Assembly: GCF_016461705.1 (NCBI RefSeq)
Contig: NZ_JAEMHW010000004.1
Span: 47,297-111,296 of the forward strand
Source: Streptococcus vicugnae
GTDB taxonomy: Bacteria; Bacillota; Bacilli; Lactobacillales; Streptococcaceae
DNA: 64,000 nucleotides
Reading direction: 5' to 3'
A model generated the notes under the pieces. The model made no database searches and was not told the DNA's origin. It saw only the letters and a program-made list of their open reading frames with translations. Shown here in pieces: positions 46,389 through 57,440 of this stretch. Positions within the stretch are counted from its first letter, which is position 1. The number at the start of each line of letters is the position of its first letter. A program made the position numbers and the translations under genes.

Positions 46389-47033
<645 letters not shown>

Positions 47034-47056
47034 AAGAGAGAAGAGAGAAAAAAGCT

Positions 47057-47371
47057 ATGATGTTAAAACCTTCTATTGACACTTTGCTTGATAAAGTGCC
47101 ATCAAAATACTCACTTTGCATTCTTCAAGCTAAACGCGCTCACGAACTTGAAGCTGGTGCAAAACCAACTCAAGAATTCAAATCAGTAAAAGCTACTTTG
47201 CAAGCTCTTGAAGAAATTGAATCTGGTAACGTTGTTATTCACCCAGATCCAGAAGCAAAACGAGCTGCTGTTCACGCTCGTATCGAAGCAGAACGTTTGG
47301 CTAAAGAAGAAGAAGAACGTAAAATCAAAGAACAAATTGCTAAAGAAAAAGAAGAAGGAGAAAAAATCTAA
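47057..47371 (+). CDS. rpoZ: RNA polymerase omega subunit
   Basis: The 104-residue protein begins [22 protein letters not shown] and contains the [11 protein letters not shown] motif of omega, which helps assembly and stability of the beta-prime subunit. The last ~30 residues are a charged Glu/Lys/Arg helix ([18 protein letters not shown]), longer than in E. coli, as in other streptococci. Its stop codon lies inside the terminator stem. Confidence 0.94.
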   Translation: MMLKPSIDTLLDKVPSKYSLCILQAKRAHELEAGAKPTQEFKSVKATLQALEEIESGNVVIHPDPEAKRAAVHARIEAERLAKEEEERKIKEQIAKEKEEGEKI

Positions 47372-47393
47372 GGTATTTTATCTTAGATTTTTC
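47362..47393 (+). terminator. Terminator overlapping the rpoZ stop
   Basis: AAAAATCTAAG, loop GTATTTTAT, CTTAGATTTTT; the 5' arm includes the last rpoZ codons and TAA. Confidence 0.8.
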
Positions 47394-47408
47394 TTGTAAT
47401 AAATCATT

Positions 47409-47449
47409 GTGATAAAGTAAACAAGTATTAAAAATGATTACTTATCACG
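47409..47449. repeat. Inverted repeat upstream of priA
   Basis: GTGATAAAGTAA and TTACTTATCAC pair (11 bp, one bulge) around an ~18-nt loop, in the priA leader. Function unknown. Confidence 0.4.
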
Positions 47450-47512
47450 ATGATTATTCTTTTTTCATCAGGATAAATTTTTTGAGTTTATTAAGGATTA
47501 GAAGGGAGAATT

Positions 47513-49903
47513 ATGACAAAAATTGCTCAGGTCATTGTTGATGTCCCATTAATGCAGACTGATAAGCCTTTCTCATATCTTGTGCCAGAAGATATGCAAA
47601 ATCAAGTCACCTTGGGGTCGCGTGTTCATGTTCCTTTTGGTCGTGGTAACCGTCTTTTACAAGGATTTGTTGTAGGATTTTCGGAAACGTTAGAAAGTGA
47701 TGCCAGCAACTTAAAAGCTATTAGCGAGGTATTGGATTTTGAACCAGTTTTGAATGAAGAACAGCTTGCTTTAGCAGATCAAATGCGTCATACTGTTTTT
47801 TCTTATAAGATTTCAATTTTGAAATCAATGATTCCTAATTTGCTCAATTCAACATACGATAAACGTTTGGTGCCGACAAAGACACTATCTAGCGAAGAAC
47901 GTTTGGTTTTGTTCGGAGATAAAGAGAGCAGACTTCATTCAACGCTTTCTGAAGCGGAAGCTAAAAAAGTAGCTCGTCTAGTTCAAGCTGGAAAAATCAC
48001 AGTTGATTATCTTGCTAAAGATAAGAAAAGTATCAAAACGGAAAAATTCTATCAAGTTAATCTCAAACAGCTCGCTCAAACAGAGATTTCAGTAAGGGCT
48101 AAAAAACGTTTACTTTTACGAGATTATTTACTTGAGCATCCTGACGAGGGAAAACTTTCTGATTTGCATCAGCTCTTCTCACGAGAAGTTGTTAAATTCT
48201 TTGTGGAGAATAATCTATTAGCCATTTTAGAAAAAGAGAAAAAACGTTCGGATGCTTACTTTGATGTTGCAATGACAGAATTTCTTGATTTGAATGAAGA
48301 ACAAGCAGCAGTTGTTGAAGAGGTGACTAGCCAAATTGGCAAAGACTCTAAGCCATTTTTACTAGAAGGTGTGACAGGTTCAGGGAAGACTGAAGTATAT
48401 TTGCACATCATTGATAAGGTCTTAAAACTTGGTAAAACAGCAATTGTTTTGGTGCCTGAAATCTCTTTGACACCTCAGATGACAAATCGTTTCATTTCAC
48501 GTTTTGGTAAGCAAGTGGCTATTATGCATTCAGCTTTATCTGATGGTGAGAAATTTGATGAGTGGCGCAAAATTAAATCTGGTCAAGCTCGTGTTGTTGT
48601 TGGTGCACGCTCTGCCATTTTTGTTCCAATGGAAAATATCGGAGCTATCATCATTGACGAAGAACACGAAGCAACTTACAAGCAAGAATCAAATCCACGT
48701 TATCATGCGCGTGATGTGGCTTTGCTTCGAGCTAAATATCACAAAGCTGTTTTGTTAATGGGGTCTGCAACTCCAAGTATTGAAAGTCGTGCACGCGCCA
48801 GTCGAGATGTTTATCATTTTTTACAATTGACTCACCGCGCTAATCCATTAGCCAAGATTCCTAAAGTTGATATTGTTGATTTTCGTGATTATGTCGGTAA
48901 GCAGGAGGTCAGCAATTATACACCTTACTTGCTGGAAAAAATTGCGGATCGTTTGGAGAAAAATGAGCAAGTTGTGCTCATGTTGAATCGACGAGGCTAT
49001 TCAAGTTTCGTTATGTGTCGTGATTGTGGTTACGTGGATGAATGTCCAAATTGTGATATTTCTTTGACGCTTCATATGGACACTAAGACTATGAATTGTC
49101 ACTATTGTGGCTTTGAAAAAGCTATTCCACACACTTGTCCAAATTGTCATAGTCGCAGCATTCGTTATTATGGAACAGGGACACAGAAGGCTTACGATGA
49201 ATTGTCAGAAGTCTTCCCGCAAGCGCGTATTTTGCGAATGGATGTTGATACTACGCGACAAAAGGGAGCTCATCAGCGTATTCTTGATAAATTTGGTAAT
49301 CATGAGGCTGATATTCTACTTGGGACTCAGATGATTGCTAAGGGACTTGATTTTCCAAATGTTACCTTGGTTGGTGTCTTAAATGCGGATACGTCTCTAA
49401 ATCTGCCAGATTTTAGATCATCTGAACGGACATTTCAATTATTAACACAGGTTGCTGGGCGTGCGGGACGCGCTGAAAAAGAAGGAGAGGTTCTTATTCA
49501 GACATACAATCCCCAGCATTACGCTATCAAGTTAGCCCAAAAGCAAGATTATGAAGCTTTCTATGCTTATGAGATGGGAATTCGTAAACAATTATCTTAC
49601 CCACCATATTATTTTACTGTTGGCTTAACTTTATCACATAAGGATGAGCAGACTGTAGTGCGTAAGTCTTTTGAGTTGTTACAAATCTTGCGCCAGCATC
49701 TGTCTGATAAAATTAAAATCCTTGGACCAACACCTAAACCAATTGCTAGAACGCATAATCTTTACCACTACCAAATCATTGTCAAATATCGTTTTGAAGA
49801 CCATTTGGAAAGTGTCTTAAATCAGATTTTAGATATGACTCAATTACCAGAAAATAAAGATTTACGTTTAGTAATAGATTATGAGCCACAAAATTTTATG
49901 TAG
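47513..49903 (+). CDS. priA: Primosomal replication helicase PriA
   Basis: The 796-residue 3'-5' helicase restarts stalled forks. The N-terminal DNA-binding domain (~1-110, DVPLMQTDKPFSYLVPE) is followed by SF2 motifs: Walker A GVTGSGKTEVYL (~285-296), DEEH (~379) and GSATPS. A zinc-binding insert has eight Cys in CRDC, CPNC, CHYC and CPNC (~503-545). The helicase C domain carries QVAGRAGRAEKEG. ATG 47513 follows GAAGGGAGA. A single gene upstream of the fmt promoter. Confidence 0.97.
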   Translation: MTKIAQVIVDVPLMQTDKPFSYLVPEDMQNQVTLGSRVHVPFGRGNRLLQGFVVGFSETLESDASNLKAISEVLDFEPVLNEEQLALADQMRHTVFSYKISILKSMIPNLLNSTYDKRLVPTKTLSSEERLVLFGDKESRLHSTLSEAEAKKVARLVQAGKITVDYLAKDKKSIKTEKFYQVNLKQLAQTEISVRAKKRLLLRDYLLEHPDEGKLSDLHQLFSREVVKFFVENNLLAILEKEKKRSDAYFDVAMTEFLDLNEEQAAVVEEVTSQIGKDSKPFLLEGVTGSGKTEVYLHIIDKVLKLGKTAIVLVPEISLTPQMTNRFISRFGKQVAIMHSALSDGEKFDEWRKIKSGQARVVVGARSAIFVPMENIGAIIIDEEHEATYKQESNPRYHARDVALLRAKYHKAVLLMGSATPSIESRARASRDVYHFLQLTHRANPLAKIPKVDIVDFRDYVGKQEVSNYTPYLLEKIADRLEKNEQVVLMLNRRGYSSFVMCRDCGYVDECPNCDISLTLHMDTKTMNCHYCGFEKAIPHTCPNCHSRSIRYYGTGTQKAYDELSEVFPQARILRMDVDTTRQKGAHQRILDKFGNHEADILLGTQMIAKGLDFPNVTLVGVLNADTSLNLPDFRSSERTFQLLTQVAGRAGRAEKEGEVLIQTYNPQHYAIKLAQKQDYEAFYAYEMGIRKQLSYPPYYFTVGLTLSHKDEQTVVRKSFELLQILRQHLSDKIKILGPTPKPIARTHNLYHYQIIVKYRFEDHLESVLNQILDMTQLPENKDLRLVIDYEPQNFM

Positions 49904-49911
49904 TGCTCTGC

Positions 49912-49922
49912 TATGCTATAAT
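49912..49922 (+). promoter_or_regulatory. Extended -10 promoter of the fmt operon
   Basis: TATGC-TATAAT fits TNTGN-TATAAT; start near 49929, leader ~36 nt, 9 bp after the priA stop. Confidence 0.65.
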
Positions 49923-49964
49923 AAAGAAAAATTTAAGTAATAAAATCCTTTGAGAGGAACTAAG

Positions 49965-50900
49965 ATGACAAAATTAATTTTTATGGGAACACCTGATTTT
50001 TCAGCGACTGTTCTAAAAGGTTTGCTAGATGATGCCAACTATGACGTTTTGGCAGTTGTAACACAGCCAGACCGCGCGGTTGGTCGTAAAAAAGAAATCA
50101 AAATGACTCCTGTTAAGGAAGTTGCTTTGGAACATAATCTCCCTGTTTACCAACCTGAGAAGATGTCTGGTTCAGACGAGATGGCTGAGCTTATGACTTT
50201 GGGAGCTGATGGTATTGTAACAGCTGCATTCGGTCAATTTTTGCCAACAAAATTGCTTGATTCTGTTGATTTTGCTGTTAATGTGCATGCATCACTTCTT
50301 CCTAAATATCGTGGTGGTGCACCAATTCACTATGCTATCATCAATGGTGATAAAGAAGCTGGTGTGACAATCATGGAAATGGTTAAGAAAATGGATGCTG
50401 GTGATATGATTGCTAAAGCCTCTACACCAATTACTGATGATGATAATGTTGGAACAATGTTTGAAAAATTAGCTGTCATTGGACGTGATTTGCTTTTGAA
50501 AACATTGCCGGATTACATCGCTGGCAACATCAAACCAGAACCACAAGATGAAAGCCAAGCGACTTTCTCACCAAATATCACACCAGAAGAAGAACGTATT
50601 GATTGGAATAAATCAGCGCGTGATGTCTTCAACCATATCCGCGGATTGTACCCATGGCCAGTTGCACATACTCTTCTTGATGGCAAACGTTTCAAAATTT
50701 ATGAAGCAAGTTTGGTAGAAGGACAAGGAAAACCAGGTCAAATCATTGAAAAAGGTAAGAAATCATTGGTTGTGGCAACTGGAGATGGCGCTATTTCTCT
50801 TAAAACAGTGCAACCCGCTGGAAAACCACGCATGAGTATTGTTGATTTTCTTAATGGTGTTGGACGTAAGCTTGAAGTAGGTGACCTTATTGGCGAATGA
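49965..50900 (+). CDS. fmt: Methionyl-tRNA formyltransferase
   Basis: The 311-residue enzyme formylates initiator Met-tRNA with 10-formyl-tetrahydrofolate. It has [13 protein letters not shown] at the start, the catalytic Asn/His region [21 protein letters not shown] and the C-terminal oligonucleotide-binding-like domain (~205-311). ATG 49965 (MTKLIF) lies after GAGAGGAAC; the upstream frame covers the promoter. First gene of fmt-rsmB-stp-pknB, with rsmB overlapping its end. Confidence 0.96.
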   Translation: MTKLIFMGTPDFSATVLKGLLDDANYDVLAVVTQPDRAVGRKKEIKMTPVKEVALEHNLPVYQPEKMSGSDEMAELMTLGADGIVTAAFGQFLPTKLLDSVDFAVNVHASLLPKYRGGAPIHYAIINGDKEAGVTIMEMVKKMDAGDMIAKASTPITDDDNVGTMFEKLAVIGRDLLLKTLPDYIAGNIKPEPQDESQATFSPNITPEEERIDWNKSARDVFNHIRGLYPWPVAHTLLDGKRFKIYEASLVEGQGKPGQIIEKGKKSLVVATGDGAISLKTVQPAGKPRMSIVDFLNGVGRKLEVGDLIGE

Positions 50901-52212
50901 TTGGAAAAATCAAGCTCGTGGCTTAGCGCTACTTGTTCTTGAAAATGTCTTTGAAGAAGGAGCTTATTCTAATATCGCTCTTAATCAAGAACTAAAACAC
51001 ACGAAACTATCGCAAAAAGATAAGTCTTTAGTGACTGAAATTGTATATGGTACGGTGGCACGAAAGATTACTTTAGAATGGTATCTTGCTCACTATATCG
51101 AAGACCGCGATAAGCTAGATCCTTGGGTTTATTACCTCTTGATGTTGAGCCTTTATCAATTGTTATACCTTGATAAAATGCCTGCTCATGCTGTGGTTAA
51201 TGATGCGGTTAATATTGCTAAAAATCGCGGTAACAAAAAGGGTGCTGAAAAATTTGTTAATGCTGTTTTACGACGCTTGGCCAAAGAAAAGCTCCCAAAT
51301 CCTGAAGAGATTAAGCGTAAAAATAAGCGTTATTCAGTTCTCTATTCTTTACCAGTTTGGTTGGTTAAAAAATTAATTGATCAATTTGGTGAAGAACGTG
51401 CAATAGCTATCATGCAAAGTTTATTTGTCCGAAATAAAGCAAGTATCCGAGTAACACATCCTGAAAAACTAGCTGAGATTAAAGCGGCAACTGGCGCAGA
51501 ACAATCTCTTTTATCACCAGTTGGTTTGGTCAAAACTTCGGGACATTTTGCAGGGACAGACTATTTTTCACAAGGTGATATCACCATCCAAGATGAGTCA
51601 AGTCAATTAGTGGCTCCAACTCTTAATATTCAGGGAAATGAGCAAATCTTAGACGCCTGCGCAGCACCTGGTGGAAAGACCACTCACATGGCTTCTTATC
51701 TGACAGATGGGCACATTACGGCACTAGATTTGTATGATCATAAGCTAGCGCTTGTCATGGATAATGCTAAACGTCTGCATGTAGATGATAAAATCACGAC
51801 ACAAAAAATGGATGCCACAAGTGTCCATGAACATTTTGCAGCTGATTCATTTGATAAGATTTTAGTTGATGCACCTTGTTCAGGAATCGGCTTGATTCGC
51901 CGCAAGCCTGACATTAAATACAATAAAGAAAACCAAGATTTCAATGCTTTACAGGAAATTCAATTGCAAATTCTTGATAGCGTTTGTCAAACATTGCGTA
52001 AAGGTGGTATAATAACTTATAGCACTTGTACGATTTTTGATGAGGAAAACTTCCAAGTTATTAACAAATTTTTAGAAACTCATCCAAATTTTGAGCAGGT
52101 AAAACTGAGTCATACGCAAGAAGATATTGTCAAAGATGGCTGTATTGCTATTACACCTGAACAATATCAGACAGACGGGTTCTTTATTGGACAAGTTAAA
52201 CGTATCTTGTAA
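50890..52212 (+). CDS. rsmB: 16S rRNA (cytosine-967-C5)-methyltransferase
   Basis: The 440-residue enzyme makes m5C967 in 16S rRNA. It has an N-terminal NusB-like RNA-binding domain (~1-140) and a SAM domain with [15 protein letters not shown] (~256-270), the first catalytic Cys in [17 protein letters not shown] (~334) and the second in YSTCTI (~386). I chose TTG 50890 ([11 protein letters not shown]), seven bases after AGGTGA, overlapping fmt by 11 bp; GTG 50881 in the same frame is less likely because it lies on the ribosome site. Confidence 0.92.
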   Translation: MANDWKNQARGLALLVLENVFEEGAYSNIALNQELKHTKLSQKDKSLVTEIVYGTVARKITLEWYLAHYIEDRDKLDPWVYYLLMLSLYQLLYLDKMPAHAVVNDAVNIAKNRGNKKGAEKFVNAVLRRLAKEKLPNPEEIKRKNKRYSVLYSLPVWLVKKLIDQFGEERAIAIMQSLFVRNKASIRVTHPEKLAEIKAATGAEQSLLSPVGLVKTSGHFAGTDYFSQGDITIQDESSQLVAPTLNIQGNEQILDACAAPGGKTTHMASYLTDGHITALDLYDHKLALVMDNAKRLHVDDKITTQKMDATSVHEHFAADSFDKILVDAPCSGIGLIRRKPDIKYNKENQDFNALQEIQLQILDSVCQTLRKGGIITYSTCTIFDEENFQVINKFLETHPNFEQVKLSHTQEDIVKDGCIAITPEQYQTDGFFIGQVKRIL

Positions 52213-52249
52213 TCTCAAGGAGGAAACTGACACAGTCAGAAGGAAAACT

Positions 52250-52987
52250 ATGAAAATTTCACTTGTAACTGATATCGGACAAAGACGTTCAAATAATCAG
52301 GATTTTATTAATAAATTTGATAACGAGAAAGGTATCACTTTAGTCATCCTAGCAGATGGTATGGGAGGTCATCGTGCTGGTAATATTGCTAGTGAAATGA
52401 CCGTCACTGATCTTGGACGTGAATGGATTAGTACCGATTTTACTGAATTAAGCCAAATTCGTGATTGGCTGATTACTGCGCTAGAAGCAGAAAATCAAAG
52501 AATTTATGAACTGGGTCAAACTGATGAGTACAAAGGTATGGGAACAACCGTTGAGGCTTTAGCGATTGTTGATAACAATGTTATCTTTGCTCACGTTGGT
52601 GATTCACGCATTGGATTGCTCCATAATGGTGAATATAAATTGCTAACTAGCGACCACTCTCTCGTTAACGAATTGGTGAAAGCTGGTCAATTGACAGAAG
52701 AAGAAGCTGCAAATCACCCACAAAAAAATATCATTACACAATCTATTGGACAAGCTAATCCAGTTGAACCTGATTTAGGGGTTCAAGTTCTTGAAGAAGA
52801 CGATTATCTTATTATTAACAGTGATGGTTTAACAAATATGATTACCAATGACGAAATTGTTAGCATTTTAAGTCAAGATAAAAATCTTGATGATAAAAAT
52901 AATGAGTTAGTGACTCTTGCTAACGAACGTGGAGGTCTTGATAATATCACCATTGCTCTTATCCATGCCGAAAGCGAGGAAGCTTAA
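52250..52987 (+). CDS. stp: PP2C-family Ser/Thr protein phosphatase
   Basis: The 245-residue phosphatase reverses PknB phosphorylation. It has the metal-binding motifs [12 protein letters not shown] (~7-18), LADGMGGH (~35-42), GDSRIGLL and SDGLTNM near 190. Manganese-dependent and cytosolic. ATG 52250 has AGAAGG upstream; the longer frame lies over the rsmB end. It overlaps the kinase gene by one base, so kinase and phosphatase levels are linked. Confidence 0.96.
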   Translation: MKISLVTDIGQRRSNNQDFINKFDNEKGITLVILADGMGGHRAGNIASEMTVTDLGREWISTDFTELSQIRDWLITALEAENQRIYELGQTDEYKGMGTTVEALAIVDNNVIFAHVGDSRIGLLHNGEYKLLTSDHSLVNELVKAGQLTEEEAANHPQKNIITQSIGQANPVEPDLGVQVLEEDDYLIINSDGLTNMITNDEIVSILSQDKNLDDKNNELVTLANERGGLDNITIALIHAESEEA

Positions 52988-54873
52988 TGATTCAGATTGG
53001 CAAATTATTTGCTGGTCGTTATCGGATCCTCAAATCTATCGGACGGGGTGGAATGGCAGATGTTTATCTTGCCAAAGATCTAATTCTTGATAATGAAGAA
53101 GTGGCTATCAAAGTTCTTCGGACGAATTATCAAACAGATCAAATTGCCGTTGCTCGTTTCCAACGTGAAGCGCGTGCCATGGCAGAGCTGAACCATCCAA
53201 ATATCGTTTCGATTCGTGATATTGGAGAAGAAGACGGACAGCAATTCTTAGTAATGGAATATGTTGATGGCTCGGACTTGAAAAAATACATTCAAGACCA
53301 TGCCCCTCTTTCTAATAATGAAGTTGTTAGAATCATGGAAGAAGTCTTGTCTGCGATGACTTTGGCTCATCAACAAGGTATTGTTCACCGTGATTTAAAA
53401 CCACAAAATATTTTGTTAACCAAAGATGGAACAGTTAAAGTTACCGACTTTGGTATCGCTGTAGCTTTTGCAGAAACAAGCTTGACACAGACAAACTCAA
53501 TGCTTGGTAGTGTGCATTATCTTTCACCTGAACAAGCGCGTGGTTCAAAAGCCACTGTTCAAAGTGATATTTATGCTATGGGGATTATGTTGTTTGAAAT
53601 GTTAACAGGTCACATTCCATATGATGGAGATTCTGCTGTTACCATTGCCCTTCAACATTTCCAAAAACCACTTCCATCAATCATTGATGAAAATAAAAAT
53701 GTTCCTCAAGCTTTGGAAAATGTTGTTATTAAGGCAACTGCTAAACGTTTAAGTGATCGTTATGCATCTACTTTTGAAATGAGCCGTGATTTGATGACTG
53801 CTCTTTCATATAATCGTAGTCGTGAACGTAAACTAGTTTTTGAGGACACTGAAAACACTAAGACGTTACCAAAAGTAACCACATCAACACCTGTTCCCTC
53901 AACTACAGAACAATTGTTGAAAAAACAAAAAGCTGCTAAGGCTAATCGAGAAACTACAGAAAATAAAATTGCAAAAGCAAAACCTAAGAAGAAAAAATCA
54001 CACCGTATGTTTGGTACGATGATGAAAATTTTCTTTGCTGTAGTAATTGTTGCCATCGCTATTTTCACTTACTTGACGTTAAGCACCCCAGCCTCTGTTA
54101 ATGTTCCAGATGTAGCTGGAACAAGTTTACAAGATGCTAAGACAACTCTTACATCAGCGGGGCTTAAAGTTGGTGATATTCATAAAATTGCTAGCGATAC
54201 AGTGCCAAGTGGTCAAGTTATTAAAACAGATCCAACAGCAGGTTCATCTAAAAAAGAAGGTGCCAAAGTTGACATTTATGTGTCAAAAGGAACATCAGGC
54301 TTTAAGATGAAAGATTATACTGGTCAAAACTATCAAGAAGTTATCAAAGAACTTAAAGATAAGCACGGTATTTCAAGTGATAAGATTGATGTCGAATGGA
54401 TAACAGGTACTAACTATGACGGTGGTACTATCATTAGTCAAACACCTGAAAAAGGTACAAAAGTAGCTAGTGAAGATAAGATTACTTTCAAGGTTGCAGC
54501 AATCGTTATGCCAAACCTTATTGGTTATACTTACCAAGATGCTATTGCTGAATTGACTGCACTTGGCTTATCAAGCTCACATATTACAGTATTCCAAGCA
54601 GATGCTACTTCATCAACTGGATACTCTCAAGTCAAAACACCATCTGCCTCTGCAGTTGTTGTGGCACAAGATCCTTACTTTGGCGCAGCTATTGAAGGAA
54701 ATGTGAAACTTTACTTCTCATCTGGAAGTGACGTTCAATCTTCTGAAGTAGCACCATCGCAATCTGTTCCTGAGTCAACTGAGTCAAGTGAAACGACTGA
54801 GTCAAGTTCATCAAGTAGCAGCAGTAGCAGTACTGAAGAAAGCTCACAAACTGATGCATCAGTTGAACAATAA
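52987..54873 (+). CDS. pknB: PASTA-domain eukaryotic-like Ser/Thr kinase
   Basis: The 628-residue kinase senses peptidoglycan fragments and phosphorylates division and wall proteins (GpsB, MapZ and others in streptococci). The kinase domain (~12-275) has the GRGGMADVY loop, Lys in AIKVL, the catalytic HRDLKPQNI (~134) and DFG (~153). A basic juxtamembrane part (~310-340), a span (~343-365) and three extracellular PASTA domains (~370-435, 437-504, 506-577) follow. S. pneumoniae StkP has four PASTA units, so this is the shorter form. A Ser/Thr/Glu-rich tail (~578-628) ends the protein. Confidence 0.96.
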   Translation: MIQIGKLFAGRYRILKSIGRGGMADVYLAKDLILDNEEVAIKVLRTNYQTDQIAVARFQREARAMAELNHPNIVSIRDIGEEDGQQFLVMEYVDGSDLKKYIQDHAPLSNNEVVRIMEEVLSAMTLAHQQGIVHRDLKPQNILLTKDGTVKVTDFGIAVAFAETSLTQTNSMLGSVHYLSPEQARGSKATVQSDIYAMGIMLFEMLTGHIPYDGDSAVTIALQHFQKPLPSIIDENKNVPQALENVVIKATAKRLSDRYASTFEMSRDLMTALSYNRSRERKLVFEDTENTKTLPKVTTSTPVPSTTEQLLKKQKAAKANRETTENKIAKAKPKKKKSHRMFGTMMKIFFAVVIVAIAIFTYLTLSTPASVNVPDVAGTSLQDAKTTLTSAGLKVGDIHKIASDTVPSGQVIKTDPTAGSSKKEGAKVDIYVSKGTSGFKMKDYTGQNYQEVIKELKDKHGISSDKIDVEWITGTNYDGGTIISQTPEKGTKVASEDKITFKVAAIVMPNLIGYTYQDAIAELTALGLSSSHITVFQADATSSTGYSQVKTPSASAVVVAQDPYFGAAIEGNVKLYFSSGSDVQSSEVAPSQSVPESTESSETTESSSSSSSSSSTEESSQTDASVEQ

Positions 54874-54879
54874 TATTTT

Positions 54880-54911
54880 AAAAGAACACCCGAAAGGGTG
54901 TTCTTTTTTAG
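54880..54911 (+). terminator. Terminator after pknB
   Basis: AAAAGAACACCC, loop GAAA, GGGTGTTCTTTT then TT; 12-bp stem. Confidence 0.92.
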
Positions 54912-54937
54912 GCAAAACCGAGCATTTTTCCCTTCTT

Positions 54938-54948
54938 TTTGGTAAAAT
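54938..54948 (+). promoter_or_regulatory. Extended -10 promoter of liaFSR
   Basis: TTTGG-TAAAAT resembles the extended -10. Start near 54955 leaves only ~16 nt before the liaF ATG, with AGAAAGGG in it. Confidence 0.5.
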
Positions 54949-54970
54949 ACAGAAAAAGAAAGGGTATGAT

Positions 54971-55666
54971 ATGAGGAAAGTTCAATTTTTTGTCATTGTA
55001 GAAACGATTCTATTGGTCATGGGCTTGATGACAATCATGGCAAATAATTTATCGAGTTTTATCTTGATTTTAGTGTTAATTCTTTTAGCATTGCGTTTTT
55101 ATAATCAGGACAAACGCAATAATTTTTTGCTAACAGTAGGCTTAGTTCTTTTATTTTTAATCCTAATGTTAAACCCCTACATCATTATGGCAGTGGTACT
55201 TGGGGTTGTTTATGTGGTTATTAACCATTTCTCACAAGTTAAAAAGAAAAATCGTTTTGCACTTGTACGATTTCGTGAGGAAGAGTTAAAAGCTAAACCA
55301 ATTCGTAATCAATGGATTGGCGCTGATATGCATGATAGTGATTTTTATGCTTTTGATGATATTAATATTATTCGATTAACAGGAAGTGACACAATTGATT
55401 TAAGTAACGTTATTGTGACAGGTAAGGATAATGTTGTTATCATTCGTAAAGTGTTTGGGCCAACTAAAATTTTAGTTCCTATTGATGTTGGTGTTAAATT
55501 AGATGTTAGTGCTATTTATGGCAGTGTTCGTTATTTTGATTTTGCTGAATATGATTTGCGAAATGAATCTTTAAAATTATGGCATGAGCAAGATGATGAC
55601 TATTTGAAAGTAGTTAAAATCATTGTTAATACATTAGCTGGAGATGTCGAGGTGGTACGTAAATGA
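54971..55666 (+). CDS. liaF: LiaF, membrane regulator of the LiaRS envelope-stress system
   Basis: The 231-residue protein has about four spans in the first ~95 residues and a soluble C-terminal beta-helix-like domain (~110-231, WIGADMHDSDFYAFDDINIIRLTG and VSAIYGSVRYFDF). LiaF holds the kinase LiaS in check until antibiotics or antimicrobial peptides disturb the lipid II cycle. I used ATG 54971; a longer frame overlaps pknB and its terminator. The liaS start overlaps by 4 bp. Confidence 0.93.
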   Translation: MRKVQFFVIVETILLVMGLMTIMANNLSSFILILVLILLALRFYNQDKRNNFLLTVGLVLLFLILMLNPYIIMAVVLGVVYVVINHFSQVKKKNRFALVRFREEELKAKPIRNQWIGADMHDSDFYAFDDINIIRLTGSDTIDLSNVIVTGKDNVVIIRKVFGPTKILVPIDVGVKLDVSAIYGSVRYFDFAEYDLRNESLKLWHEQDDDYLKVVKIIVNTLAGDVEVVRK

Positions 55667-56688
55667 AAAAGCATCATTTTTTACTTTTGATTCTCTATGC
55701 AAGTATTATCATTATTTCTATTGTTGTCGTTGTTTTAGATAGTCTAGAATTACATTTAGAAAATCTTATTTCAGATTTTTGGATGGGAGAGCGTTTTGTT
55801 TTCTCAATTGTTTTCCTAATCTTAGCTGTTACGATTCTGTTATTGCTTCTTTGGGTTATTTTAGATGATAATAGTAAACGCAGTATTAACCAAAATCTAC
55901 GACGTATTTTGAACAACCAAGAGGTATTTTTAGACGAAGACACTGAGATTAATGCTAATTTATCACGCTTATCTAAAAAGATGACGCATTTGACAAATAG
56001 CCTACAAAATACGGAAAACAGTCGTATTCAAAATGGTCAAGAAATTGTGGAACAAGAACGCAAACGTATCGCACGTGATTTACATGACACAGTTAGCCAA
56101 GAACTGTTTGCTTCCTCAATGATTCTTTCTGGAGTATCTGCTAACCTTGATCAGATTGAAAGAGAGCAGCTTGAATTCCAGTTGACTGCCGTTGAAAGTA
56201 TGCTACAAAATGCTCAAAAAGACCTGCGTATTTTGCTCTTACACTTACGACCCACTGAATTAGAAAATAAAACCCTTTCAGAAGGTTTTGATATCCTCTT
56301 GAAAGAATTAACAGATAAGAGTAGTATAGAAGTTGTTTATAAGAAAAATATCGGAAAACTACCTAAAAAAATTGAAGATAACGTTTTTCGAATTGCTCAA
56401 GAATTTATCAGCAATACACTTAAACATGCCAAAGCAACACGTTTAGAAGTTTACCTTAATCAAACCAAAACTGAGCTACAATTAAAAATGATCGATAATG
56501 GTGTTGGTTTTGATATGGATGAAAGACATGATTTAAGTTATGGTCTTAATAATATTGAAGAACGTGTTGATGACATGGCTGGAACGATGACATTATTGAG
56601 CCAAAAGGGAAAAGGAGTATCGATGGATATCCGCTTGCCTTTGGTTAAGGGAGAAAACGAGGAGAAAGAAGATGACCCAGAAAATTAG
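55663..56688 (+). CDS. liaS: Sensor histidine kinase LiaS
   Basis: The 341-residue NarL-group kinase has two spans (~7-27 and ~43-65) with a short outer loop, so it senses within the membrane. A HisKA_3 domain has the phosphorylated His in ERKRIARDLHDTVSQEL (~141), and an ATPase domain has FISNTLKHAKATR (N-box) and DNGVGFDM (~278). It phosphorylates LiaR under envelope stress. It overlaps liaF (4 bp) and liaR (17 bp). Confidence 0.94.
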   Translation: MKKHHFLLLILYASIIIISIVVVVLDSLELHLENLISDFWMGERFVFSIVFLILAVTILLLLLWVILDDNSKRSINQNLRRILNNQEVFLDEDTEINANLSRLSKKMTHLTNSLQNTENSRIQNGQEIVEQERKRIARDLHDTVSQELFASSMILSGVSANLDQIEREQLEFQLTAVESMLQNAQKDLRILLLHLRPTELENKTLSEGFDILLKELTDKSSIEVVYKKNIGKLPKKIEDNVFRIAQEFISNTLKHAKATRLEVYLNQTKTELQLKMIDNGVGFDMDERHDLSYGLNNIEERVDDMAGTMTLLSQKGKGVSMDIRLPLVKGENEEKEDDPEN

Positions 56689-57316
56689 AGTTATCCTAGT
56701 TGATGATCACGAAATGGTACGTCTGGGATTGAAAAGTTTTTTTAACTTGCAACCAGATATTGAAGTTGTTGGTGAAGCAGGAAATGGTGTTGAAGGGATT
56801 AAACTTGCTTTAGACTTAAAACCAGATGTAGTAGTTATGGATTTAGTGATGCCTGAAATGAGTGGTGTTGAGGCCACTTTGAAACTTCTAAAGGAGTGGA
56901 AAGAGGCTAAAATCCTTGTTTTGACATCATATCTTGATAACGAAAAAATCTATCCTGTAATCGAAGCGGGCGCCAAAGGTTACATGTTAAAAACATCTAG
57001 TGCAGCAGAAATTTTAAATGCGATTCAAAAAGTTGCGCGAGGAGAGCTAGCTATCGAAACAGAAGTTGATAAAAAAATCAAAGCTCATGACAAGCAACCT
57101 GAATTGCATGAAGATTTGACCGCACGCGAGCGTGATATTTTGAGACTTTTAGCTAAAGGTTATGATAATCAAACCATTGCTGATGAATTGTTTATTTCAT
57201 TGAAAACGGTCAAAACACACGTTTCAAACATTTTAGCTAAGTTAGAAGTAGATGACCGTACGCAAGCAGTTGTCTATGCCTTTAAGCATCATTTAGTACC
57301 GCAAGATGAGGATTAA
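56672..57316 (+). CDS. liaR: Response regulator LiaR
   Basis: The 214-residue NarL-family regulator has an N-terminal receiver with the acid pair VDDHEMV, phosphoacceptor Asp57 in VVVMDLVMPEMSG and the switch TSYLD, and a C-terminal LuxR-type helix-turn-helix (~150-205, LTARERDILRLLAKGYDNQTIADEL, SLKTVKTHVSNIL). It activates envelope-stress genes. The start lies 17 bp inside liaS behind GAGGAGAAAG. The next gene has its own promoter right after the stop. Confidence 0.96.
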   Translation: MTQKIRVILVDDHEMVRLGLKSFFNLQPDIEVVGEAGNGVEGIKLALDLKPDVVVMDLVMPEMSGVEATLKLLKEWKEAKILVLTSYLDNEKIYPVIEAGAKGYMLKTSSAAEILNAIQKVARGELAIETEVDKKIKAHDKQPELHEDLTARERDILRLLAKGYDNQTIADELFISLKTVKTHVSNILAKLEVDDRTQAVVYAFKHHLVPQDED

Positions 57317-57325
57317 TGATATAAT
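57317..57325 (+). promoter_or_regulatory. Extended -10 promoter of the HAD-PPIase gene
   Basis: TG-A-TATAAT begins one base after the liaR stop; start near 57332. The leader contains a perfect hairpin at 57372-57395. Confidence 0.55.
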
Positions 57326-57371
57326 AAGAACATAGCTTTTCTTTGATTTTAAAGTTAGAAAGGAAAATGGG

Positions 57372-57395
57372 ATAAAAAGTCTTTGGACTTTTTAT
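57372..57395 (+). repeat. Perfect hairpin in the HAD-PPIase leader
   Basis: ATAAAAAGTC, loop TTTG, GACTTTTTAT; the 3' arm is T-rich but no further T tract follows, so it may attenuate weakly or just structure the leader. Confidence 0.5.
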
Positions 57396-57440
57396 GGAAA
57401 ATGAGATTTAATGACCATTTCCTTTCCCATAATGATACAG

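Noticed and set aside
53760..54068. Minus-strand ORF of 102 codons inside pknB
   Set aside because: Complement of the low-complexity juxtamembrane region of PknB, without own signals.
54788..54970. Longer N-terminus of LiaF
   Set aside because: It would overlap pknB out of frame and cross its terminator.
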